DNA from: Cecembia rubra | GTDB taxonomy: Bacteria; Bacteroidota; Bacteroidia; Cytophagales; Cyclobacteriaceae | Assembly: GCF_003014575.1 (NCBI RefSeq) | Contig: NZ_PYGF01000002.1 | Location: 415,850 to 479,849, forward strand | Direction of reading: 5' to 3' | Length of the DNA stretch: 64,000 nucleotides | Shown here: in pieces, positions 7,095 through 14,764 of the stretch | Layout: each line of letters opens with the position of its first letter | Numbering within the stretch: the first letter of the stretch is position 1 | Translations under genes and position numbers: made by a program | The notes under the pieces: generated by a model | What the model was told of the DNA's origin: nothing | What the model saw: only the letters and a program-made list of their open reading frames with translations | Database searches by the model: none

Positions 7095-8662
7095 TGAGCA
7101 TCGAAAACAGAAAGTACTTAAAACTTCTCGCAGATTATGACAAGCACTGCGCTAGGATATCAAAGTCCACCACCATTGATATCCATGAAAACCCCGAAGC
7201 TAAGGCAAAAAGGGTACGCAGACTGGAAAAGGACTACATCGCATGGTTTGAGTATTACTTCCCCAACTTTGCCAAGAAAAAATCGGCATGGTTCCACAGA
7301 AGACTTGCAGAGCTTGTCATCAACAATAAATCCCTAAGGCTGCTGGCAGAGATGTACAGGGGTGCAGGCAAGTCTGTACATATCGATATGGGGCTTCCAT
7401 TGTTTATGTACCTGGCCAAGGGAGATCTTAAATACATGCTCCTGATAGGTCAGACAGAGGAAAAGGCCAAAAAACTCCTTGGCGGAATACAATCACAGCT
7501 TACACACAATAACAGGCTCAAAAACGACTATGGCGAAAAAGTACAGCACGGAGACTGGGCTTCCGGTGACTTCCTTACCACGGATGGAGTAAGGTTCATG
7601 TCACTTGGATTCGGACAGGATCCAAGGGGTTCAAGACAGGATGCGGACAGGCCTGATTATATCGTAGTGGATGATGTGGACAGCAAGAAGCACGTAAACA
7701 ATGACCGTCTGATGCGTGAAGCCCTTGATTTCCTCACTGAAGACGTGTGGGGATGTTTTGATTCCGATCAGGATTCCACCAATAGGTTCATCTATGCCAA
7801 CAACAACTTCCACCGAAATTCCATCACCAACAGGCTAAGGGTTTATTTCCTAGAACAGCTACAGAAGCAGGCCATCAGCGGAAGGGCTTCAAGGACACTT
7901 TTTGAGGTGTTCAGGGTATGTGCTGTCAAGGACCTGACCACATTTGAACCCGAATGGCCGGAAAGGGGAGGTGCAGACTACTGGCGTGACAAATACGAAA
8001 ACATGCCCTATCGCTCATTCATGCGTGAATTTATGCACGTACACATTGAAGAGGGCAAGGTATTCAAGTCCAGAGACATGCTTTTCAAATCACCCTATTG
8101 GCTTAAGGATTATGATGCGCTATGTTTTTACGGTGACCTTTCCTACAAGGCAAACGGTGACTTTAAGGCCATGGTATTGGTCGGAAAAAAAGGCAGGGAA
8201 TTCCATATAATCCTCTGCTATCTCAGACAGAAGAGCCGGGCAGATGTAGCCTCCTGGCTGTATGAAACTTACGAAATGTTCGGACTTCAGCGTCATAATA
8301 TAAGATACCTCATTGAAGGACTTTTTGCCATGGACGAGTTCACCAATGATTTCCTGCTAGAAGGTGACAGGCGTGGCTACCATATTCCCGTAAGGCCGGA
8401 CAAGAGGGCTAAGGGTGATAAATTTGACCGGATTGAATCCCTTGCAGGTTTCTTTGAATCACATATGGTCTTCTTCAATGAGGACTATCAGACCATAGAC
8501 CAGCTGGAGCTGATCAACCAGTTCCTGGCATTTGAAAAAGGATCCCAGGCACATGATGACGGCCCTGATGCCGTACATGGAGCATTTACATACGTCAACC
8601 GAAGGACGCACCACAGATCAGCAGATTACAAGTTTGGGGAGCGAACCGATAACCATTACTGA
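7094..8662 (+). CDS. Terminase large subunit
   Basis: The 522-residue protein has the packaging-motor ATPase: a deviant Walker A, MYRGAGKS at 87-94, and Walker B VVDDVD at 191-196. A C-terminal RNase H-like nuclease follows, with Asp 348 in FYGDLSY and late acidic residues in AHDDGPDAVHG (about 490-500). It cuts concatemeric or integrated phage DNA and drives it into the prohead; Mu-type phages package from the integrated copy by the headful mechanism. The family (Mu gp28-like/terminase_6) is full length and intact, with no sign of decay. Confidence 0.9.
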   Translation: MSIENRKYLKLLADYDKHCARISKSTTIDIHENPEAKAKRVRRLEKDYIAWFEYYFPNFAKKKSAWFHRRLAELVINNKSLRLLAEMYRGAGKSVHIDMGLPLFMYLAKGDLKYMLLIGQTEEKAKKLLGGIQSQLTHNNRLKNDYGEKVQHGDWASGDFLTTDGVRFMSLGFGQDPRGSRQDADRPDYIVVDDVDSKKHVNNDRLMREALDFLTEDVWGCFDSDQDSTNRFIYANNNFHRNSITNRLRVYFLEQLQKQAISGRASRTLFEVFRVCAVKDLTTFEPEWPERGGADYWRDKYENMPYRSFMREFMHVHIEEGKVFKSRDMLFKSPYWLKDYDALCFYGDLSYKANGDFKAMVLVGKKGREFHIILCYLRQKSRADVASWLYETYEMFGLQRHNIRYLIEGLFAMDEFTNDFLLEGDRRGYHIPVRPDKRAKGDKFDRIESLAGFFESHMVFFNEDYQTIDQLELINQFLAFEKGSQAHDDGPDAVHGAFTYVNRRTHHRSADYKFGERTDNHY

Positions 8663-8663
8663 C

Positions 8664-9077
8664 ATGCCGTTTATCAACAAAGAAGACCTGTCCACCCACA
8701 TCTATCCTGAAGGTATGGATGCTATTTCACGTGAAGATGATTCCAATATAGAGGAAGCGATCACCGCAGCAATTCAGGAATCATCACAGTACCTGAGCAA
8801 ATATGACACTGAAGCGATATTCTCCACTGAAGGTGAAGACAAAAAAAAATACAGCAACCTCATCACCTATATCAAGGATATAGCCAAGTGGCACTTTATA
8901 GCTGTGGCCAATGTGACCGTGGATCTTGAACTCGCAGAAAGAAGGTACAGTGCCGCCATCAAGGGCCTCATACAGATATCCAGGACTGTCATGAAGGGAT
9001 GGCCGCTCATGAGCGATGATTATATCAAACCCTTCAGATCAGGCAGCAATTCAAAATTCAACCACTCCGGATTTTAA
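8664..9077 (+). CDS. Mu gp36-like head-tail connector (DUF1320 type)
   Basis: A 137-residue protein begins MPFINKEDLSTHIY one base after the terminase stop. An early FINKEDL-type motif, an acidic middle and helices matching AKWHFIAVANV and LAERRYSAAIKGL fit the gp36/DUF1320 family of Mu-like phages, which sits between terminase and portal. It likely joins the head-tail connector. A longer frame starts upstream within the terminase gene, but the 8664 ATG is the natural start. The overall length (about 140 residues) agrees with the family. Confidence 0.75.
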   Translation: MPFINKEDLSTHIYPEGMDAISREDDSNIEEAITAAIQESSQYLSKYDTEAIFSTEGEDKKKYSNLITYIKDIAKWHFIAVANVTVDLELAERRYSAAIKGLIQISRTVMKGWPLMSDDYIKPFRSGSNSKFNHSGF

Positions 9078-9080
9078 CAA

Positions 9081-11609
9081 ATGGAAAATAAAAACACCAA
9101 CTCCAAGGTAGGAAAAAGAGTACTGCCATGGACTGCAAAATCTGTTTCACGGGTAAGGCAGGATATCAGATCCTGGAACAATGCACTCAACATTTCCAGG
9201 CTTGCAGATGATCCGTCCAACTGGAGACTGCAGCTGCTCTATGATGAGGTTATGCTTGATGCCCTTGTGACATCTCAGAGGGCCAATAGGGACAATCAGG
9301 TGCATTCCTCTGAATTCTCACTCAAAAAGCCAAACGGCGAGATTGATAAGGAACAGACCAAATTACTCAAAAAACATCCTCTGTACAGGTTTTTTAACCA
9401 GACCGTATTGGATACCGAATGGTTCGGGTACAATGTCGTGGAATTCTCCATAAAAGAATACATAGGGACAAAGAAGCTTAATGCCGAGGTGGTGCCAAGA
9501 TACAATTTCACACCTCAGAACGGACGCTTCTTCAAAGACTACACAGACCCTACACAATACATAAAATACCGTGAGCTTCCAGAATACGGCACATGGATTC
9601 TTGAATTCTATTCCGGACACGAAGGACTTCTCAATAAGCTTGTAGCCCCTGTACTGCTGACAAGGTTTACCGAATCTTGCTGGTCAGAACTGGCAGAGAT
9701 CTACGGGATACCCCCAAGGGTGATGAAAACCAATACACAGGATACCACCCAGCTCAACAGGGCCGAGAGGATGATGAGGGATATGGGATCCGCTTCCTGG
9801 TTCATCATCGACGAGACTGAGGAGTTTGAATTTGCCAAGGGTGTAAGTACCAACGGTGACGTGTACAAAAACCTCTTAAACCACCTTAGGGACAAAATCT
9901 GCCAGATGATCGTAGGCGGTCTGATCGGACAGGATACGGAAAACGGTAGCAGGTCCAAAGACCAGGTATCTTTTGATATGCTCTGGCTTCTTGTACAGTC
10001 GGACATGGCCAGAATTGAGGAAGCATGGAACAACACCATCATTCCGGCACTTGTGGCACATGGCGTGCTGAAAGGAGAGCTTACGTTTGAATTTGAACCT
10101 GCAGAGGATCTCGGTGACCTGTGGAAATTTGTACAGGGCCTTTTGCCGCATTACCAGATAGATCCCGAATGGATCAAAGAAAAATTCGGCATAGAGATCA
10201 CCGCAGAGCGCACACGTACTTCTTTTGAAGAAACCCTCGGCCTCATGATGTCACACAGAGGAGAACAGGGTTTTTTTCACAAAGCCCTCCTGTCCCAGGA
10301 CAGGAGGGCAGAATGTGGATGTCTCCACACAATCGGACTAAAGCTTCCAAAAGAAGCCCCAAAAACTGAAACCCTTATACAGCAGATAGCTGAAGCTGAA
10401 GGATCGCTCAGGTTTAGCCCTGAGACCATGCAGTCCACCGCCAAAACCCTCATCAAAGGATTCAACAGGGGCCTGTCAGGATCTAAGATCAAGCTGTCCG
10501 CTATAGTGGCAAAAAGACTGGACTTTGGACAGGTTGAAATCAGGTACGGGATCGACGATCCCCATCTGCTGACTTCCTTTGAGCTCAATATGTTCAGGTT
10601 CTCAGCAGGCAAGACGCTGGCTGAAGTACAGGCGCTCAACCAGGCATTCAGGGATGCGCCGAACTTCGACGTGTTCAGGACCAATGCACAGCGCATAGGT
10701 GACGTGTTCAATGAAACATGGCTCAGGACCGAATATGATACCGCTGTGCTCACCGGAGAAGGTGCCACTACCTATTACAGCCTCATGCAGGATGCCGAAG
10801 TATTCCCTTACTGGGAATACAGGACTGTGGGAGATGGGTCAGTGAGGCCTGAACATGCGGATCTCGACGGTCTTATCCTTCCTGCAAATGATCCTATGTG
10901 GCAAAAGATCTATCCTCCAAACGGATGGAACTGCAGGTGCTACGTAGTGGCCAGAAGCAGGGAGGAAGTGCAGGGGATCAATTTTAGTGAACAGCGTGAC
11001 AGGGTGAATGATTACTTTGGTTCAGATGAATTTGACCGAGCGGTATCACAGGGATTCGGTGTCAACAGGGCCGTGACCGGTGAAGTATTCACGGCCAATC
11101 AGCAGTATATCACAGGTAAAAACCTCAGTCAGACCAACAGGCAGTTAAACAGCCTTACCGCAGACGACTACCGGATGAAACCATATTCAGAAGCCAAAAA
11201 AACCGCTAAAGCTGATGCGCCCACATATGAAGGATCTGCCCAGGAATGGCTGGCCAACCGTGCCACACTGAACAATGTACCTACTATTTACGATTACAAC
11301 GGCCGTGCACTGGCCATCAATCCGACAGTATTCGAAATCCATACCACAGGCAAAAAAGCAAAAAGAAGCCTTTTACTGGAGGCGGTTACGGATACAATAG
11401 ATTCTGCGGATGAAGTATGGCTGAGGGGAAAAACAGCCACTTCCAAAATGGACGAAATGGTTTACCTGAAGTATTACCTTGATCGGACGATTGTAGTCAT
11501 CGGTAGGCAGAACAAATCCAATATCGTAGAGCTGCTCACCTGGTTTCCCCTGAATGAAAAACAGGAAGTCATAGACCGGTACCGCAGGGGACTGTTGATC
11601 AAAAAATAA
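9081..11609 (+). CDS. Portal (DUF935) - MuF - C-terminal nuclease-like fusion protein
   Basis: Three parts can be read in this 842-residue protein. Residues 1-420 match Mu gp29-type portal proteins (DUF935), including the VMLDALVTSQRANRDNQV region. Residues about 450-640 are a MuF head-morphogenesis domain with the ending WQKIYPPNGWNCRCYVVA that is diagnostic for this family. Residues about 715-842 (NPTVFEIHTTGKKAKRS, then AVTDTIDSADEVWLRG and RTIVVIGRQ) resemble the PBECR group of nuclease-like domains, which are known as C-terminal toxin domains on MuF proteins. In Mu the portal and MuF are separate genes; here they are one polypeptide. The nuclease-like assignment is from pattern recognition, not a search. 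Starts 4 bases after the gp36-like gene. Confidence 0.85.
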   Translation: MENKNTNSKVGKRVLPWTAKSVSRVRQDIRSWNNALNISRLADDPSNWRLQLLYDEVMLDALVTSQRANRDNQVHSSEFSLKKPNGEIDKEQTKLLKKHPLYRFFNQTVLDTEWFGYNVVEFSIKEYIGTKKLNAEVVPRYNFTPQNGRFFKDYTDPTQYIKYRELPEYGTWILEFYSGHEGLLNKLVAPVLLTRFTESCWSELAEIYGIPPRVMKTNTQDTTQLNRAERMMRDMGSASWFIIDETEEFEFAKGVSTNGDVYKNLLNHLRDKICQMIVGGLIGQDTENGSRSKDQVSFDMLWLLVQSDMARIEEAWNNTIIPALVAHGVLKGELTFEFEPAEDLGDLWKFVQGLLPHYQIDPEWIKEKFGIEITAERTRTSFEETLGLMMSHRGEQGFFHKALLSQDRRAECGCLHTIGLKLPKEAPKTETLIQQIAEAEGSLRFSPETMQSTAKTLIKGFNRGLSGSKIKLSAIVAKRLDFGQVEIRYGIDDPHLLTSFELNMFRFSAGKTLAEVQALNQAFRDAPNFDVFRTNAQRIGDVFNETWLRTEYDTAVLTGEGATTYYSLMQDAEVFPYWEYRTVGDGSVRPEHADLDGLILPANDPMWQKIYPPNGWNCRCYVVARSREEVQGINFSEQRDRVNDYFGSDEFDRAVSQGFGVNRAVTGEVFTANQQYITGKNLSQTNRQLNSLTADDYRMKPYSEAKKTAKADAPTYEGSAQEWLANRATLNNVPTIYDYNGRALAINPTVFEIHTTGKKAKRSLLLEAVTDTIDSADEVWLRGKTATSKMDEMVYLKYYLDRTIVVIGRQNKSNIVELLTWFPLNEKQEVIDRYRRGLLIKK

Positions 11610-11709
11610 TCCCGTCCTGACAGCCGTCGGGGCGGGATAAAGCTTTCCTTGTCAGACGCTGTTCGTGCAGCCTTCCCGGTCCTCTGGCTTCTGTGATACC
11701 GGCCGGGAA
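11609..11709 (+). terminator. Two consecutive hairpins after the portal fusion gene
   Basis: The stop codon of the portal fusion is the foot of a 13-bp stem with loop AGCC (11609-11638, with three G-T pairs). A second stem pairs TTCCCGG (11673-11679) with CCGGGAA (11703-11709). Neither is followed by a clear T-run, so strong intrinsic termination is doubtful. They could reduce downstream expression of the gpG-like gene or stabilise the upstream mRNA. Confidence 0.5.
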
Positions 11710-11748
11710 TTACCGCCTTCAAAGGCATATACAAATATACGTAAAATT

Positions 11749-12273
11749 ATGGCAACAGATTCAAATGCTGACCTGGACAGGTTCTTCAGGAAGTTCGGAC
11801 AATACTTTGACAGCAGTGTTCCTGCCTATATTTCCAATACGGCAAGGGAATACTACAGGAATTCATTCAGCAGGAAGGCATTTGACGGAAAGCCATGGCC
11901 TGCCGTATCGAAGACCTACAGGCCCAAAAGAGGCTCTCTGATGGTCCGTACCTCCAAACTCATGAACTCAATCAAGGAAGCCGAAAGAAGCCCTGATAAA
12001 GTCGTAATAGCAGCCGGTAACAGCAAAGTACCCTATGCCAGGATACACAATGAAGGGGGAGTCATCAAGAGGGGGGCAAGATCGGAGACATTCATCCGTA
12101 CCCGTAACAAAAAGACCGGCAAATTCTCCAAAATCCGAAACCGCCAATCAGGACAGGGATTCAGCTTCAGAAAATCATCCGTTACGATTCCGCAGCGTCA
12201 GTACATGGGCTATGCCAAGGAACTGAACCTACAGATCATCGCACGTATCAAAGCAAACTTTAAATTCAAATAA
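11749..12273 (+). CDS. Virion morphogenesis protein, Mu gpG-like
   Basis: A 174-residue basic protein with the family pattern: an early helical part, KPWPAVSKTYRPKRG (about 48), then LMVRTSKLMNSIKEA and a segment PYARIHNEGGVI (about 96-107), and an aromatic QRQYMGYAKEL near the end. This set is typical of phage virion morphogenesis/tail completion proteins (Mu gpG, HK97 gp10-like). The start at 11749 is the first ATG that does not run into the hairpin region upstream. It is the tail-completion step of the head-tail joining series encoded in this operon. Confidence 0.8.
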   Translation: MATDSNADLDRFFRKFGQYFDSSVPAYISNTAREYYRNSFSRKAFDGKPWPAVSKTYRPKRGSLMVRTSKLMNSIKEAERSPDKVVIAAGNSKVPYARIHNEGGVIKRGARSETFIRTRNKKTGKFSKIRNRQSGQGFSFRKSSVTIPQRQYMGYAKELNLQIIARIKANFKFK

Positions 12274-12274
12274 T

Positions 12275-12721
12275 ATGGAACTGGAACAGATCTACCTTGC
12301 CGTAGCCGACAGACTTGCCGAAATAGAAGACCTCAAGTGGATAGACATGGACTTCGGTCAGCTCGATGACTTCAATGTAAGGCCCAGTGTGGCATTCCCA
12401 TGTGCACTGATATCGACCGACATCACCAACGCCATTGAGCTCGGACAGAAGAAGCAGAAGTGTCAGATAGTCATCAATGTAAAGCTTGGATTCAGCTATA
12501 CCGGAGAGACATCGCAGCGTACAGCCGCTTACCATAAGCAAAAAGCTCTCGCATATTACCACACTGTCAGGGAAGTGTACACCAAGCTCCAGGGACAGCG
12601 GATAGAGAGCACTACGCCGCTAAGAAGGACCCAACAGATAGAGACAGCACGTCCCGACAGGATCAAGATCACAGAGATGCCTTTTTCCACGGAGTTTCTC
12701 GATGTGTCCGCAGCGGAATGA
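12275..12721 (+). CDS. Tail terminator-like protein (Mu gp37/DUF1834 position)
   Basis: The 148-residue protein starts 1 base after the gpG-like stop. It has an alpha-beta pattern (helix IYLAVADRLAEI, then strands around VAFPCALISTDIT and KCQIVINVKLGF) typical of tail terminator folds. In Mu-like phages this slot holds gp37 (DUF1834), which caps the tail tube. Sequence resemblance to that family is weak to my eye, so the call rests mainly on order and length. It is the last gene of the rightward packaging/connector operon, directly followed by a strong hairpin. Confidence 0.6.
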   Translation: MELEQIYLAVADRLAEIEDLKWIDMDFGQLDDFNVRPSVAFPCALISTDITNAIELGQKKQKCQIVINVKLGFSYTGETSQRTAAYHKQKALAYYHTVREVYTKLQGQRIESTTPLRRTQQIETARPDRIKITEMPFSTEFLDVSAAE

Positions 12722-12751
12722 AAAAGGCAATAATGCGGATTATTGCCTTTT
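12722..12751. terminator. Bidirectional intrinsic terminator
   Basis: A perfect 13-bp stem with loop GCGG (12722-12734 with 12739-12751) begins with four A and ends with four T on either strand. It sits between the rightward packaging operon and the leftward early operon, so it can stop both converging transcripts. Confidence 0.85.
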
Positions 12752-12823
12752 GAAGTAATAAAAATCTGATCGCTAACATCCGATAAGCGGGATTAAAACC
12801 ACCGCTTATCTCTCCGTTACCGA

Positions 12824-13048
12824 TCAGCTGAACAGAGCCAGCTGATTAGGACTGATCACGGAGGACGGAGGCCTATGTATCCGCATATGCTTCATATTCA
12901 TCCACTGCCGGTAGCTGATAAAAATACCGTGCTTCGGAAAAATACTCCGAACTATCCTCGTATCCGGTACATCTTCCTCCTTTACCTGAAGGTACACCTC
13001 GCGGATACGCTGCACTCTCTTCTTGTAATTGTCACGATTATAGGGCAT
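12824..13048 (-). CDS. Small phage protein of unknown function
   Basis: I do not recognise this 74-residue basic protein. It begins MPYNRDNYKKRVQRIREVYL, continues with a helical, charged part and contains a motif GIFISYRQWMNMK; the pattern could be a compact helical domain with DNA-binding potential. The start at 13048 is preferred, because a longer in-frame start at 13069 lies within a terminator hairpin. Position is the end of the leftward early block, just before the bidirectional terminator. A transcription start between 13048 and the upstream terminator must supply it, but no clear box is visible. Confidence 0.5.
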   Translation of the reverse strand: MPYNRDNYKKRVQRIREVYLQVKEEDVPDTRIVRSIFPKHGIFISYRQWMNMKHMRIHRPPSSVISPNQLALFS

Positions 13049-13052
13049 AAAA

Positions 13053-13079
13053 CAAAAAAAACCTGCCATACTGACAGGT
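13053..13079 (-). terminator. Intrinsic terminator of the outer-membrane barrel gene
   Basis: On the minus strand ACCTGTC pairs with GGCAGGT (one mismatch, 13061-13079), followed by a run of eight T. It lies about 30 bases after the stop of the barrel gene. Confidence 0.75.
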
Positions 13080-13107
13080 CAAAAAAAGTTTTCAGGAAGT
13101 TTCAATC

Positions 13108-13674
13108 TTAAAGCCTAAAACCTAAAGACAAGGCAATTGGGCTTGCTTTATATTCATAGGTTTTTGACATATTACTTAAACCCCATAGACTATTAATCTC
13201 AACAAATAAACCTTTTGAAATATTATAACCTAAAGTGGCTGGTAAATAAATAAATCCTTGTAATTCAGAGAATGGTGCGGGTATGCTTGAGCCTGCTACC
13301 TCAGTTCTGAATGAAACTTCCTCTGATGCTGCCAAACCTAAATAACCAACGCCTACAGCAACATATAGGTTGCTAGGGAAAGTTCTTTTAACAAGTAAAG
13401 GTAAGCCAATATAATGTGACTTTAAAAAGGCTCCATCATTGTTACTGTGATTCAACTGCATGTAATTTGTCTCTACACCTATAGAAAATTCATCTGATAT
13501 ATTGTACCACATCCTTAAGGTGCCATTAAAACCAAAGTCTCCTTTATAATCAAAAGGAAGATCTGTAAATCTTGGGTAATTAGCACCAAATGCTAAATCA
13601 AAATTTAGGTTTTTTTGAGCATATACATTAGAAAATATGCTTAAGGCAAACAAAATAAAAACTAACTTTTTCAT
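13108..13674 (-). CDS. Outer-membrane beta-barrel protein, probable prophage cargo (moron)
   Basis: The 188-residue protein has a Sec signal peptide (MKKLVFILFALSIFSNVYAQ, cleavage after about 20). Alternating strands end in an aromatic/hydrophobic C-terminal strand LSLGFRL, as in OMP_b-brl/porin-family proteins. It would be an 8-stranded barrel in the outer membrane. Its A+T content is clearly higher than that of both flanking phage genes, it has its own terminator, and it has no role in known phage assembly. These are the usual signs of a moron expressed from the prophage that alters the host surface, for example receptor masking. That function is inference. Confidence 0.8.
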   Translation of the reverse strand: MKKLVFILFALSIFSNVYAQKNLNFDLAFGANYPRFTDLPFDYKGDFGFNGTLRMWYNISDEFSIGVETNYMQLNHSNNDGAFLKSHYIGLPLLVKRTFPSNLYVAVGVGYLGLAASEEVSFRTEVAGSSIPAPFSELQGFIYLPATLGYNISKGLFVEINSLWGLSNMSKTYEYKASPIALSLGFRL

Positions 13675-13690
13675 GACTTTAAGAGTTTGT

Positions 13691-13707
13691 GGGGGCTTGT
13701 CGCCCCC
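13691..13707 (-). terminator. Hairpin at the end of the rha operon
   Basis: GGGGGC pairs with GCCCCC around a 5-base loop just after the stop of the 82-residue gene and before the barrel gene. No T-run follows on the minus strand, so it may be a weak or Rho-assisted terminator. Confidence 0.4.
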
Positions 13708-13716
13708 GGTTATGGA

Positions 13717-13965
13717 TTATTTTTTTTGGTTATGTATCTGTTCAAAAGCCTTCCTGAGCTGTCTCAGGTAGTACCACTCGCTCTCTATTCCCACCGGGCC
13801 ACCTGCATGCTCATCTGTCAAGATGTAGCTGAGGAGCTTTTCCTCTACAGTGTCCAGGTACCTGGCCATATCCTCTGGAGATGCCTGCTCCTCGACGATC
13901 TTGCTGATCGGGCTCAGGTCCCAGCCTGACCTCCCTGTGGTATCACATGACTTACACATGCGCAC
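13717..13965 (-). CDS. Small acidic protein downstream of rha, unknown function
   Basis: I do not recognise this 82-residue protein. It starts MRMCKSCDTTGRSGWDL; the CxxC suggests a possible metal or redox site, though only one pair is present. A helical part follows (SPEDMARYLDTVEEKLLSYI), then ESEWYYLRQLRKAFEQIHNQ. It overlaps the end of rha by 14 bases and is co-transcribed with it. It might act with Rha in blocking or controlling superinfection, but that is guesswork from position. Confidence 0.5.
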   Translation of the reverse strand: MRMCKSCDTTGRSGWDLSPISKIVEEQASPEDMARYLDTVEEKLLSYILTDEHAGGPVGIESEWYYLRQLRKAFEQIHNQKK

Positions 13966-14545
13966 CTCCTCCGAGTCTGCTGATGGCCTGCCCCAGGAGG
14001 TCCGGAGCGTATCCGATGACGAGCTGTCTGTTCTGCTCCTTGTTATACACTGCCTGATCGATCAAGGCGGACATGATCCTGGCCGAGCGGGTACGTCCGC
14101 ACTTCACAGCGGACACAGTGCGCCTGGCTACGCCCAGCTTATTGGCTATTGATTTCTGATCACCAGGGATAAGGTATTTGGCGATCAGCTCCAGTGTTAG
14201 TCTCTCATCATCCCGTAGCTTAAGCCTTCTCTTAAGCTTACTGTTCTCCTGCTCCAGTTGCATCCACCTGACGACAAGCCTTGCCCTCACTTCATCGTTA
14301 AACTTTGAAGCAATGTACAAACTTTCTGCTTGATTGAATTCATACATAGGTAATTTTCTGCCACTTGCATCGCTGTATTCACTGAGCTGAAATTTCAGCC
14401 CAGTAACTTGACTCCAACTTACTTCCTGATTTCTAACTGACTGGAGTAGATTTTTGTGAAGGGTCTGCGTAATTTCAGCCATTTCAAGTGATGTAATCCG
14501 TTGCTCATTTTTGGCCTGAGCTGGGCTCTGATGTAATGTTAACAT
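13952..14545 (-). CDS. Rha-family phage regulatory protein
   Basis: Residues 15-105 match the Rha domain: ITSLEMAEITQTLHKNLLQS, a PMYEFNQAESLYIASKF segment and ARLVVRWMQLE. The remaining part (about 110-170) contains a helix-turn-helix (DQKSIANKLGVARRTVSAVK). Rha proteins are lambdoid-phage regulators related to antirepressors; they can interfere with growth or control lysogeny. Directly upstream lie two tiny coupled reading frames and a c4-like antisense RNA arrangement, as found before ant of phage P1. Its ATG comes 15 bases after the second micro-frame stops, so its translation may depend on theirs. Confidence 0.85.
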   Translation of the reverse strand: MLTLHQSPAQAKNEQRITSLEMAEITQTLHKNLLQSVRNQEVSWSQVTGLKFQLSEYSDASGRKLPMYEFNQAESLYIASKFNDEVRARLVVRWMQLEQENSKLKRRLKLRDDERLTLELIAKYLIPGDQKSIANKLGVARRTVSAVKCGRTRSARIMSALIDQAVYNKEQNRQLVIGYAPDLLGQAISRLGGGAHV

Positions 14546-14560
14546 TTTTATATGAGTTTT

Positions 14561-14656
14561 TTAGCTTTGGATAATCCCTATCCTCGGAGGCACCAAAAAA
14601 AAGGGCGGTACCCACTTCCCTCTGCTAAGTCCACTCACATGGGCCTCCATAGCCAT
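14561..14656 (-). CDS. 31-residue micro-ORF before rha (icd/Ash-like position)
   Basis: This frame encodes a 31-residue peptide starting MAMEAHVSGLSRGKWVPPFF. Its ATG overlaps the stop of the upstream micro-ORF as TAATG, and its stop lies 15 bases before the rha ATG. In phages P1 and P4 similar short frames (icd, or the Ash family with its SG-x-P-x-F pattern) lie between antisense RNA and the regulated gene. Both proposed antisense target boxes lie in its coding part. Whether the peptide itself acts or only its translation matters cannot be told. Confidence 0.5.
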   Translation of the reverse strand: MAMEAHVSGLSRGKWVPPFFLVPPRIGIIQS

Positions 14657-14762
14657 TACAACCATGGAAAGGGGTTAGGTACCGCTTTATCAATTGGACA
14701 TAAAAAATGCCCTGAAGCGACGCTACGGGCTCTTACACCCATATGAGAAATAGACTTAGCGT
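14605..14762 (-). ncRNA. c4-like antisense RNA and its target in the rha leader
   Basis: On the minus strand four 8-base boxes occur in the order b' (14753-14760), a' (14678-14685), b (14624-14631), a (14605-14612). Box b' is fully complementary to b (GCTAAGTC/GACTTAGC) and a' to a (GCGGTACC/GGTACCGC). This interleaved order is the one of the P1/P4 c4 RNA, where a processed leader of about 80 bases pairs with a downstream target of the same transcript and blocks translation. Between b' and a' is a hairpin (14709-14730) followed by six T, a possible terminator or processing point. Here b'-a' spans 83 bases, right after a promoter. The gene downstream encodes Rha. Confidence 0.65.
14656..14742 (-). 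CDS. 28-residue leader peptide, first micro-ORF of the rha transcript
   Basis: A 28-codon frame beginning MGVRARSVASGHFLCPID runs into TAATG, so it is translationally coupled to the next micro-ORF. Its RARSVASGHF wording recalls leader peptides found in P1/P4-like immunity regions. The antisense box a' (14678-14685) lies within it. It has no strong ribosome binding site. Confidence 0.4.
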   Translation of the reverse strand: MGVRARSVASGHFLCPIDKAVPNPFPWL

Positions 14763-14764
14763 TG

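Noticed and set aside
12824-13069. Start at 13069 for the small basic protein
   Set aside because: This ATG is inside the terminator hairpin of the barrel gene; 13048 gives a better protein start.
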